Assembly: GCA_910577015.1 (NCBI GenBank)
Contig: CAJTKU010000002.1
Coordinates: 310,001-374,000, forward strand
From: an uncultured Lachnospiraceae bacterium
GTDB lineage: Bacteria; Bacillota; Clostridia; Lachnospirales; Lachnospiraceae
Length of the DNA stretch: 64,000 nt
Direction of reading: 5' to 3'
Both the position numbers and the translations under genes were made by a program. Within the stretch, counting starts at the first letter, position 1; each line of letters begins with the position of its first letter. Of the stretch, positions 53,587 through 61,247 are shown in pieces. The notes under the pieces are model-generated. The model saw only the letters and a list, made by a program, of their open reading frames with translations, was not told where the DNA came from and did no database searches.

Positions 53587-54336
53587 ATGTGGAATAAGGT
53601 GATTACCTTGTATGAAGCATATATCGGAACTGGTATGATAGCCGGCCTTTTTCTGGTGGCTTTGATTTACCTGTTTTTTTCTGAGAAAAACAAGACGACC
53701 AGGATTGTTTTTCTGTATGTGCCTGTGATGGTGCTGGTTTTATATTTCTGCCCGTTTTTTGCAACCATAGTATATTATTTTGTAGGGGAAGAAGTGTATT
53801 ACCGGTTATTGTGGCTGGTGCCCATTGTGCCGGTGCTGGCCTATGCGGCGGTAAAAATCATATCGGAATGCAAAGGGAAAAAGCGTTTCCTTGCAGGGGC
53901 GGCCCTGGGCGGCATCCTTATCCTGTCGGGAAAGCTGGTATACCAGAGTCCTTATTATTCCGTGGCGCAGAATCCATACCATGTGCCGGACACGGTGGTG
54001 AAGCTCTGTGATGCTGTTTCTGCGGAGGGAGGACCCGTCATAGCGGTATTCCCCGGGGAGTTTGTCCAGTATGTGCGCCAGTACAATGCGCTTGTCTGTA
54101 TGCCTTATGGCAGGGAGGCTCTGGTAGAATCCTGGAATCTGAAGGAGGAGTTGTTTTATCTCATGGAAACAAATGTGCTGGAGGCAGAAAAAATTGCGGA
54201 ATGCGCGAGGCAGAAGGGATGCCGTTTTCTGATTTTTTCGGGTGAGAAAGAGATAAACGGGGACTTTAAAGATTTCGGATATAAGTTCTTTGATGAAATA
54301 GATGGTTATGTCATTTACCGGGATACAACATATTAG
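53587..54336 (+). CDS. GT-C-like membrane protein, C-terminal part
   Basis: 249 residues: three or four hydrophobic segments followed by a soluble domain of ~130 residues (VIAVFPGEFVQYVRQYNALV). The same order, membrane helices then a soluble tail, forms the C-terminus of the GT-C-like proteins at 28418 and 49553. AGAGGG precedes the ATG, so it can be translated separately. Read with the ORF at 52477 it would give a protein of ~600 residues, the usual size. The intergenic 51 bases contain two in-frame stops. A bidirectional terminator follows. Confidence 0.7.
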   Translation: MWNKVITLYEAYIGTGMIAGLFLVALIYLFFSEKNKTTRIVFLYVPVMVLVLYFCPFFATIVYYFVGEEVYYRLLWLVPIVPVLAYAAVKIISECKGKKRFLAGAALGGILILSGKLVYQSPYYSVAQNPYHVPDTVVKLCDAVSAEGGPVIAVFPGEFVQYVRQYNALVCMPYGREALVESWNLKEELFYLMETNVLEAEKIAECARQKGCRFLIFSGEKEINGDFKDFGYKFFDEIDGYVIYRDTTY

Positions 54337-54344
54337 AGAGTATA

Positions 54345-54380
54345 AAAAACTCCCTGCAGGAAACTTTGCAAGGAGTTTTT
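54345..54380. terminator. Bidirectional rho-independent terminator
   Basis: Stem AAAAACTCC (54345-54353) with GGAGTTTTT (54372-54380), extended by TGCA/TGCA after one mismatch, around an eight-base loop. With A-run on one side and T-run on the other it can end transcription of both convergent genes. Confidence 0.9.
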
Positions 54381-54386
54381 GTTGTT

Positions 54387-55373
54387 TTAATATATGGTGG
54401 TATATTTCTCAAGCGCTTCTTTCATTCTTTTTACGACTCGCTGCCGCCCTTTCAGATTCAGATGGACGTTGTCAACCAGATAGTCTGCGGCGATGTCCTC
54501 ATGAATGGTGCCATACAGGTTATCCACAAAGCTGACCTGCAGTTCATAGGCAACCTGGGCCTGCAAGATGACGTAAGAGGACAGATAACCGGGGCCGTAG
54601 CTTTTGACGTCGCTGCTGATATAATTCCCATTTTCATCCACGCCGAAGGCATAGGTGGGCGACATGATAATAATACGAATCCACGGAAATTTTTCCTGTA
54701 TCATTTTAACGCCCATGGCCATGGCGCCGGTAAACTGCGTGGGGTCTGTAAAGTTTTCAGTGTTTTGTATTTTTCTTCCGTTTAAATAATCGGTGGCGTC
54801 ATACATGACAATAATGGCGTCTACTTTATTAAAATCAATGGAACGCAGAACTTCCATGGACTTCTGGATATCCGTGGTGTCGTACTCTACCGCTTCATAC
54901 ATATCCAGCGCGGCGTCCACCATGGAATAATCGTTTTCGGTAATGGCTGTGGCAAGCCTGCAAAAGCTGAAAGCGTCCATGGGGAAATAATCATTCTGGA
55001 ACGGGTCATAGAAGGATGACATGAAAGAGCCCGGAACGGAACAGTTGTAAACCGTGGCGCCGGTTTCCTCCGCAAACAGCCTGCAAAGGTTATCTTTGTC
55101 ATCCAAATCATCCGAAAAAGGAGAATTGCCGAAGCAGACAACGGTAGTCACCCCGTCGTCTTCGGGAAATGTGCCGTCATCCTCCACCATATTGGAAAAT
55201 AGTTCGTCGTATACGGTGATTTCCGGGTTTTCCGGGGTCGGGATGGCGTCGATTTCGTCTTTGGAAATGGTTCGGCCAAAACCGATAAATTTACTTGCAA
55301 TAATGGCAATGATTAGTACAACAGCGATTGCAAATACAATATGCAGATTAATTTTAAATTTTTTTTCTTCCAT
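54387..55373 (-). CDS. Membrane-anchored SGNH/GDSL-like hydrolase
   Basis: About 328 residues. One N-terminal hydrophobic helix (LHIVFAIAVVLIIAIIASKF) anchors an outer SGNH domain. The nucleophile block reads CFGNSPFSDD (near residue 78), with Asn in place of the Asp of GDS, and the catalytic pair is VDNVHLNLKG near residue 302. Such proteins add or remove acyl groups on surface glycans or act with AT3/MBOAT acyltransferases. ATG 55373 (minus strand) has AGG upstream; a start at 55400 is less likely. It is transcribed divergently from the GH25 gene. Confidence 0.75.
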   Translation of the reverse strand: MEEKKFKINLHIVFAIAVVLIIAIIASKFIGFGRTISKDEIDAIPTPENPEITVYDELFSNMVEDDGTFPEDDGVTTVVCFGNSPFSDDLDDKDNLCRLFAEETGATVYNCSVPGSFMSSFYDPFQNDYFPMDAFSFCRLATAITENDYSMVDAALDMYEAVEYDTTDIQKSMEVLRSIDFNKVDAIIVMYDATDYLNGRKIQNTENFTDPTQFTGAMAMGVKMIQEKFPWIRIIIMSPTYAFGVDENGNYISSDVKSYGPGYLSSYVILQAQVAYELQVSFVDNLYGTIHEDIAADYLVDNVHLNLKGRQRVVKRMKEALEKYTTIY

Positions 55374-55597
55374 ACATTTACCTTTCTGTTTTTGTTTCAA
55401 AAATATCCTTAAGTGTTGGTAATGATTGTACTATTATATGAGTAAGCTGTCCAGCCCGGACAGAAATATTTTATAAATAATAAAGAAATGATACAAAGCG
55501 GATACAAAAAAAAGGAAAATAAGAAATATGGAAAAAAATACCGCCGGGAATTTAATAAAAAAATAAGAATATTTGCGGCTTTTAAGGGCTTTTTACC
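55374..55597. other. Intergenic divergent promoter region (no gene seen)
   Basis: The 318 bases between the divergent SGNH and GH25 genes contain no plausible coding frame and are very AT-rich from 55461. A minus-strand TATAAT (complement of 55433-55438) could serve the SGNH gene, but its -35 region is poor. The GH25 promoter follows at 55598. Confidence 0.5.
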
Positions 55598-55626
55598 TTG
55601 AAGGCATTATTTGAAAATGATATAAT
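55598..55626 (+). promoter_or_regulatory. Promoter of the GH25/RmlB operon
   Basis: TTGAAG (55598-55603), a 17-bp spacer and TATAAT (55621-55626) with TG at 55618-55619. It is followed by a leader of about 55 bases and a GAAGGGAG ribosome site. Confidence 0.85.
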
Positions 55627-55691
55627 GTTACAGAATTGTTAAATGGGAGTATGCGTTTTGCAGGAAGCTGCCGGCGCATGGAAGGGAGAGT

Positions 55692-58600
55692 ATGAAGAGG
55701 ATGTTTAATCGTGGCAAGAGATTACGGGAACAGAATCCCTTGGATGATGATTTGGAATACATGGATGGCGCAGATTACGAAGAGGGAGAAGATGCCTTTT
55801 ACGAAGAAGAGGATTTTGGCGGCGAGGCATACTATGCGGATGACGAGGAAGCCGTAGATGAGGCGTACTATGCAGATGAAGAGGATGCTGTAGAAGAGAC
55901 ATATTATGAGGATGAAGGCGAAGCCGTAGACGAGACGTACTATGCGGATGACGAGGGGGCCGCAGACGAGGCGTACTATGCGGATGACGAGGAAGCCATA
56001 GACGAGGCGTACTATGCGGATGAAGAGGATGTCGGGGAAGAGGCCTGTTACGAGGAGGGAGAATACACTGACGAAGCTTTGTTCTTTGAAGGCGAAGACG
56101 ACGGATTTTACGAGGATATGGAAGATTTTTCCGACGATGGGCTGATTTTTGCAGACGAAGAGGAAGAAGCGTTTGTTCCTGTCCGGGACACTGTGCGGAG
56201 AGAAAATATTTTCCAGAAACTTTGGTATAAGATGGTTCATATGAGTACCATGGATAAGATTGTCACCACTACAGGCGTGCTGGTTCTGGTGATGGCGCTT
56301 GTGACAGGGGCTGTTTATGTCAGCGCCCGTTTTCTGGACAAACAGGTGGCGTCATTTGATACGGTCGGCAATCAGCTGGACGGCGTTACCTTGATTGGCG
56401 AACAGGGACTGACTGCAGTTGCCGACGCCGAACTGGCGAGACTTTCAGCTGCGGGAGCAATTGAAGAGGAGCAGGACAAAGAATACGATGAGGAAGAATA
56501 TACGAAGGAAGTCAGTGTGTCCGTTAACATGACGTCCATAGAAAAAGACCTCAAAGTGAAATTTGTCAACAGCAAGACAAATAAGCTGATTGCCAATGTA
56601 CCTTTTTCCATTTCCGTCACAACGCCAAGCGGAAAAACGGAGACATGGACGGATGACGACATGGACGGCATTATCTATAAGACAGGCATTGAACACGGGA
56701 ATTATACGGTTGCCATGAATGAACTTACGGACAGCAAGTATAAGGATTATCTGATTTCCACGGATGCCCAGAAGGTAACGGTTAAAAAGGAAATTGCCTA
56801 CCAGAAAGTCGACGTTGCCGATGAAATAAAGAATGAGTCTGAAATTGATTCAAAGAAAGAAGACACGAAAGATAAAGAAACCGAAGTGGAATCCATCCTG
56901 ACAGATACCGTTGCATGGGTAGAGTCCACAAAGTCAACGGTGGGAGAGACTTATACGGCAATCCCCAAAACGCAGGTTCCGGCGCCTCTTACGACGGCAA
57001 AAACCACAAGCTTTATGCGTACGGCGGCTGTCACCATGGGCAATCTGGAACTGACGGAAGGCGGTACGGGCTCTGTGGCAGTTACCGCACCGGATGGAGT
57101 CACTTTTGAAAACATTTCCTATACGAGCAGTGATGCGTCGGTGGCTGCTGTAAGCGCAGACGGACAGGTGACTGCCGTGAAAGAGGGTACTGCAACCATT
57201 TCTTTTCAGGCAACAGGCAAAAAGGCCGATGATACCGTAAGCGGAGGCGGAATATCGGAAGAAACATACACGGGTTCCTGCACAGTGACCGTGAAAGCGG
57301 CGCCTCCCGCAACGGTTCCGGTGACGGGGATTACCTTGAGTAAGACAGCCCTGTCCCTTACAAAGGACGGCACGGAAACACTGACGGCAACTGTAGCGCC
57401 GGAAAATGCGACGAATAAAGAATTGAAATGGGAGAGTTCGGACATTACTGTGGCGACTGTCGATGCCGCAGGAAAGGTAACGGCCTTAAAGGCAGGGAAG
57501 GCAACGATTACGGTTTCCTCCGTGTCTGATTCCGGTGTAAAAGCAACTTGTGAGGTGACAGTTGCAGAGGCGGTGGATACAAGAACTTTAACACTAAGCC
57601 AGACCGCCATGACCGTGGTGCCAAACGGGACGCAGACTTTTACGGCAACCATTGGAAATACTACTCCCGGAGGCATTGTTACGGGTACAATTTCAGCCAA
57701 GGTTGATAATACGACATTTGCCGATGTAAAGGTAGAAAACAACAATGGAAAGGCAACCATCACCGTTACGGCAAAAACGATAGGGATAGCAAAAATCACC
57801 GTAACCATAGACGGAACGAACATCAGTCAGTCGTGCATGGTTACTGTCGGGGACAGAGCGATGACGCTGGATAAAGCAACCGTAAGCGTGCTGACCGGCG
57901 GCAGTGCGGACTGTACGGCTGTCATAACCGGCACGGGCGGCACTGTTACGGCGGAAACCACCGACAGTAAGATTGCCACGGCAAAAGTGACGACTTCAGC
58001 AGCGGATGGGAAAACCACAGCAAAAGTGACGGTTACGGGAGTGGCGGCAGGCTCTGCAACCATTACCGTGACGTACAAGGAAAACGGTGTGGAGTTGAAG
58101 AAAACCTTTACGGTTACCGTTGCGGCAAACAATACTCTGCTGAAGCTTGCAGACGGCAGGCAGCTCTGGGTGCTGGTATCGGATAAGCAATACAAGGAAG
58201 CAACTTATGCGGATTACTATAATGCGTCCATTACGACCTTCTATCTGAAAACAGAAGGAACCATAAAATATACAGGCTGGCAGACGCTGGACGGAAAACT
58301 TTACTATTTTGACGCCAGCGGCAAAAAGGTTACCGGGGAGCAGGTCATTCAGGGGGCGAAATATAATTTTGCCAGCGACGGTTCCCTTGTGGTAGGCAGC
58401 GGCGCTTTTGGCATCGATGTGTCTAAATGGAACGGCACCATAGACTGGCAGGCGGTGAAGAACTCCGGCGTTAATTATGTGATTATCCGGTGCGGATACA
58501 GAGGCTCTTCAACAGGCGCACTGGTAGAAGACCCTAAGTTTAGGGCAAACATTAAGGGAGCGTCGGACGCAGGTATCAAAGTGGGTATTTATTTCTTCTC

Positions 58601-58994
58601 TCAGGCAGTGAACAGGAATGAGGCGGTGGAAGAAGCGTCCATGGTATTGGAACTCATCAAAGGCTACAAGATATCCTACCCTGTATTTCTGGATGTGGAG
58701 TCTTCCGGCGGACGTGCGGACGGCATTGACAAAAATACCAGAACGGAGGTCATCAAGGCATTTTGCGAGACCATTCAGAACTCCGGCTACACGGCGGGCG
58801 TTTATGCAAACAAGAACTGGCTGACAAATAAAATTGATGCGGGACAGCTTGGAAGATATAAAATCTGGCTTGCGCAGTATGCCTCCACACCTACCTACAC
58901 CGGCAGATATGACATGTGGCAGTATAAATCCACCGGCAGGGTGACCGGCATCAGCGGCAATGTGGATTTAAATTTAAGTTATTTGGGATACTAA
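55692..58994 (+). CDS. Membrane-anchored GH25 muramidase with acidic repeats, Ig-like domains and choline-binding-like segment
   Basis: 1100 residues. Order: a highly acidic, Tyr-rich N-terminus with six 12-residue repeats (45-116); one membrane helix (~195-215); a TSIEKDLKVKF domain (~275-370) shared with the protein at 61237; a charged linker; about four Ig-like BIG2-type domains (~445-815); YTGWQTLDGKLYYFDASGKK followed by KYNFASDGSL (~845-890), resembling choline/glucan-binding repeats; and a GH25 lysozyme domain (~907-1100) with FGIDVSKWNG, IIRCGYRG, FLDVES and MWQYKSTG. The topology predicts the repeats inside the cell and the muramidase outside. The choline-binding-like part fits the phosphocholine genes of this locus. 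It may open peptidoglycan for glycan export or attachment. Confidence 0.88.
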   Translation: MKRMFNRGKRLREQNPLDDDLEYMDGADYEEGEDAFYEEEDFGGEAYYADDEEAVDEAYYADEEDAVEETYYEDEGEAVDETYYADDEGAADEAYYADDEEAIDEAYYADEEDVGEEACYEEGEYTDEALFFEGEDDGFYEDMEDFSDDGLIFADEEEEAFVPVRDTVRRENIFQKLWYKMVHMSTMDKIVTTTGVLVLVMALVTGAVYVSARFLDKQVASFDTVGNQLDGVTLIGEQGLTAVADAELARLSAAGAIEEEQDKEYDEEEYTKEVSVSVNMTSIEKDLKVKFVNSKTNKLIANVPFSISVTTPSGKTETWTDDDMDGIIYKTGIEHGNYTVAMNELTDSKYKDYLISTDAQKVTVKKEIAYQKVDVADEIKNESEIDSKKEDTKDKETEVESILTDTVAWVESTKSTVGETYTAIPKTQVPAPLTTAKTTSFMRTAAVTMGNLELTEGGTGSVAVTAPDGVTFENISYTSSDASVAAVSADGQVTAVKEGTATISFQATGKKADDTVSGGGISEETYTGSCTVTVKAAPPATVPVTGITLSKTALSLTKDGTETLTATVAPENATNKELKWESSDITVATVDAAGKVTALKAGKATITVSSVSDSGVKATCEVTVAEAVDTRTLTLSQTAMTVVPNGTQTFTATIGNTTPGGIVTGTISAKVDNTTFADVKVENNNGKATITVTAKTIGIAKITVTIDGTNISQSCMVTVGDRAMTLDKATVSVLTGGSADCTAVITGTGGTVTAETTDSKIATAKVTTSAADGKTTAKVTVTGVAAGSATITVTYKENGVELKKTFTVTVAANNTLLKLADGRQLWVLVSDKQYKEATYADYYNASITTFYLKTEGTIKYTGWQTLDGKLYYFDASGKKVTGEQVIQGAKYNFASDGSLVVGSGAFGIDVSKWNGTIDWQAVKNSGVNYVIIRCGYRGSSTGALVEDPKFRANIKGASDAGIKVGIYFFSQAVNRNEAVEEASMVLELIKGYKISYPVFLDVESSGGRADGIDKNTRTEVIKAFCETIQNSGYTAGVYANKNWLTNKIDAGQLGRYKIWLAQYASTPTYTGRYDMWQYKSTGRVTGISGNVDLNLSYLGY
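55824..56039 (+). repeat. Six tandem 36-bp repeats coding an acidic 12-residue unit
   Basis: Six contiguous in-frame units starting at 55824, 55860, 55896, 55932, 55968 and 56004. The consensus peptide is E-A/T-Y-Y-x-D-D/E-E/G-x-x-x-D/E. They lie before the membrane helix of the GH25 protein, so they should be cytoplasmic. Confidence 0.92.
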
Positions 58995-59028
58995 TCCTAA
59001 AAATACAGAAAGCAATGAGGGATATTTT

Positions 59029-60111
59029 ATGAGGACTTATCTTGTAACAGGCGGAGCAGGTTTTATCGGTTCCAATTATATTCACTATATGTTCAAAAAG
59101 TATGGTGATACAATCAGGATTATCAATGTGGACGCATTGACCTACGCCGGCAATCCGGAAAATCTGAAGGAAGTGGAAAGCAGGGATAATTACACTTTTG
59201 TCAAAGCAGACATCTGCGACAAGGAAGCGATTCGCAAAGTGTTTGCAGAAAATGAGATTGACCGTGTGGTACATTTTGCAGCGGAAAGTCATGTGGACAG
59301 AAGCATCCGCAATCCGGAAGTGTTTGTAAAGACCAATGTTTTGGGGACGGCAGTGATGTTGAACAGTGCAAAAGAAGCATGGGAGCTTCCTGACGGTACA
59401 TTCAAGGAAGACAAGAAATTTCTGCATGTTTCCACGGATGAAGTGTACGGCTCCCTTCCCGATGACGACAATGCTTTCTTTTACGAAACATCACCGTATG
59501 AGCCCCACAGCCCCTATTCGGCGAGCAAGGCAAGTTCGGACATGCTGGTGAAATCCTATATGGACACCTATCATTTTCCTGCCAACATAACCAACTGTTC
59601 CAACAATTACGGCCCCTATCAGTTCCCGGAAAAGCTGATTCCCCTCATTATCAACAACGCTTTGCAGGGAAAGAAACTTCCGGTATACGGCGACGGAAAA
59701 AATGTCCGTGACTGGCTGTACGTCGAAGACCATGCCAAAGCCATCGACATGGTGCAGGAGCAGGGAAAACTGTTTGAAACCTACAATATCGGCGGCCACA
59801 ACGAGAAGCAGAATATCGAAATCATCAATATTATTCTGGAAACCCTGCAGGAAATGCTGCCGGATACGGACGAAAGAAAAGCCCTTGTTTCCAAAGACCT
59901 GATAACCTATGTGGAAGACCGCAAAGGCCATGACAGAAGATATGCCATCGCTCCCGACAAAATAAAAGCCGAAATCGGCTGGTACCCGGAAACCATGTTC
60001 AAAGAAGGCATCAAAAAAACGATAGCATGGTATTTTGAGCACGAAGCCTGGATGAAAAACGTCACCAGCGGCGACTACCAAAAGTACTACAACGAAATGT
60101 ACAAGGCATAG
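59029..60111 (+). CDS. rmlB: dTDP-glucose 4,6-dehydratase
   Basis: 360 residues with every RmlB hallmark: LVTGGAGFIGSNYIHYM, NVDALTYAGN near residue 35, HFAAESHVDRSI near 83, VSTDEVYGSLPDD near 135 (TDE catalytic triad part), PYSASKAS with YxxxK near 164 and NCSNNYGPYQFPEKLIPL near 187. It makes dTDP-4-keto-6-deoxyglucose, the branch point to L-rhamnose (RmlC, RmlD) and to Fuc4N (WecE-like protein at 51336). GAGGGATA precedes the ATG. It is separated from rmlA by a long hairpin. Confidence 0.95.
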   Translation: MRTYLVTGGAGFIGSNYIHYMFKKYGDTIRIINVDALTYAGNPENLKEVESRDNYTFVKADICDKEAIRKVFAENEIDRVVHFAAESHVDRSIRNPEVFVKTNVLGTAVMLNSAKEAWELPDGTFKEDKKFLHVSTDEVYGSLPDDDNAFFYETSPYEPHSPYSASKASSDMLVKSYMDTYHFPANITNCSNNYGPYQFPEKLIPLIINNALQGKKLPVYGDGKNVRDWLYVEDHAKAIDMVQEQGKLFETYNIGGHNEKQNIEIINIILETLQEMLPDTDERKALVSKDLITYVEDRKGHDRRYAIAPDKIKAEIGWYPETMFKEGIKKTIAWYFEHEAWMKNVTSGDYQKYYNEMYKA

Positions 60112-60126
60112 CTTTTGCCCGCTTTG

Positions 60127-60283
60127 CCGGCAAACAGCCCTTTTGGAGAAATATTCCCTAAGGAGCCCTTAATAAAACGTTGGCACTTGGCGAGGTATTT
60201 TTCGAGCCTAGTGCCATTACGTTTTATTAGAGCGAAAGCGCGGCGACGGGGGAATATTTCTCCAAAAGGGCGTCCCTTGCCGG
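60127..60283. repeat. 157-bp nested inverted repeat between rmlB and rmlA
   Basis: Outer arms CCGGCAA/TTGCCGG (60127-60133, 60277-60283); a perfect 21-bp pair at 60138-60158 and 60250-60270; and an inner pair around TAATAAAACGT and TGGCACT (60170-60190 with 60207-60229, small bulges). Unrelated in sequence to the two family A hairpins but also at an operon boundary. No T-run follows, so simple termination is not certain; structured RNA or a mobile element remnant are alternatives. Confidence 0.85.
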
Positions 60284-60319
60284 ATAATTTCCTTTGCTGG
60301 AAACATGACGTTTTGGGGA

Positions 60320-60348
60320 TAGGCATTTCCCCCCATTTATGTTAGAAT
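60320..60348 (+). promoter_or_regulatory. Probable promoter of the rmlA operon
   Basis: TAGGCA (60320-60325), a 17-bp spacer and TAGAAT (60343-60348) with TG at 60340-60341, upstream of an AAAGGAG ribosome site for rmlA. Confidence 0.55.
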
Positions 60349-60377
60349 ATAAAATATATGACGAAAAGGAGTATTTC

Positions 60378-61247
60378 ATGAAAGGAATCATACTTGCCGG
60401 GGGCTCCGGCACCAGACTCTACCCGCTTACCAAAGCAATTTCCAAACAGATTATGCCTGTCTATGACAAGCCTATGATATACTATCCGCTATCCATACTG
60501 ATGCTTGCAGGCATCCGGGAGGTGCTGATTATTTCCACACCCAGGGATTTGCCTGTATTTGAGGAGCTTTTAGGGGATGGAAGCCAGCTTGGCATGGAAT
60601 TTTCCTATGCGGTGCAGGAACAGCCCAGGGGACTTGCGGACGCCTTTATCATTGGCGCGGATTTTATCGGCAGCGACAGGGTGGCGCTGGTGTTGGGAGA
60701 CAATATATTTTACGGGCAGAGCTTTTCCAGGATACTGAGGGAAGCGGCGTGCAGGGAAAAAGGGGCGACCATTTTCGGCTATTATGTCAGGGACCCGCGG
60801 GAATACGGAGTTGTAGAGTTTGACGAAAACGGCAAGGCTCTTTCCATTGAGGAAAAGCCTGAAAACCCCAAAAGCAATTACGCTGTGCCGGGGCTGTATT
60901 TTTACGACAATGATGTTGTGGAGATTGCTAAAAATGTGAAGCCTTCCGCAAGGGGAGAGATAGAAATTACCAGCATCAATAATGAGTACTTAAGGAGGGG
61001 AACCCTCTATGTGGAAACCCTGGGCAGAGGATTTGCATGGTTGGATACCGGCAATCATGACGCCCTTTTGGATGCGGCGGATTTTGTGGCGGCATTCCAG
61101 AAAAGGCAGGGTCTTTATATTTCCTGCATTGAAGAAATTGCCTTTAAGAGAGGCTTTATTACGAGGGAGCAACTTTTGGAACTGGCAAAGCCCCTTATGA
61201 AAACCAATTACGGACAATATCTGACTGAGGTTGCAAATGGACTCTAA
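60378..61247 (+). CDS. rmlA: Glucose-1-phosphate thymidylyltransferase
   Basis: About 289 residues, typical RmlA: MKGIILAGGSGTRLYPLTKA with the nucleotide loop, KQIMPVYDKPMIYYPLS, LLGDGSQLGM near residue 67, LVLGDNIFYG near 106 (metal Asp), EYGVVEFDE near 144, IEEKPENPKSNYAVPGLYFY near 160 and GRGFAWLDTGNHDALLDA near 215. It makes dTDP-glucose for RmlB. ATG 60378 follows AAAGGAG; an earlier in-frame start at 60339 lacks a site and is in the promoter region. Confidence 0.95.
   Translation: MKGIILAGGSGTRLYPLTKAISKQIMPVYDKPMIYYPLSILMLAGIREVLIISTPRDLPVFEELLGDGSQLGMEFSYAVQEQPRGLADAFIIGADFIGSDRVALVLGDNIFYGQSFSRILREAACREKGATIFGYYVRDPREYGVVEFDENGKALSIEEKPENPKSNYAVPGLYFYDNDVVEIAKNVKPSARGEIEITSINNEYLRRGTLYVETLGRGFAWLDTGNHDALLDAADFVAAFQKRQGLYISCIEEIAFKRGFITREQLLELAKPLMKTNYGQYLTEVANGL

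Noticed and set aside
55824..56039. Regular 36-bp repeats resembling a CRISPR array
   Set aside because: The units are contiguous, with no spacers, stay in frame and code for a repeated acidic peptide inside the GH25 gene.
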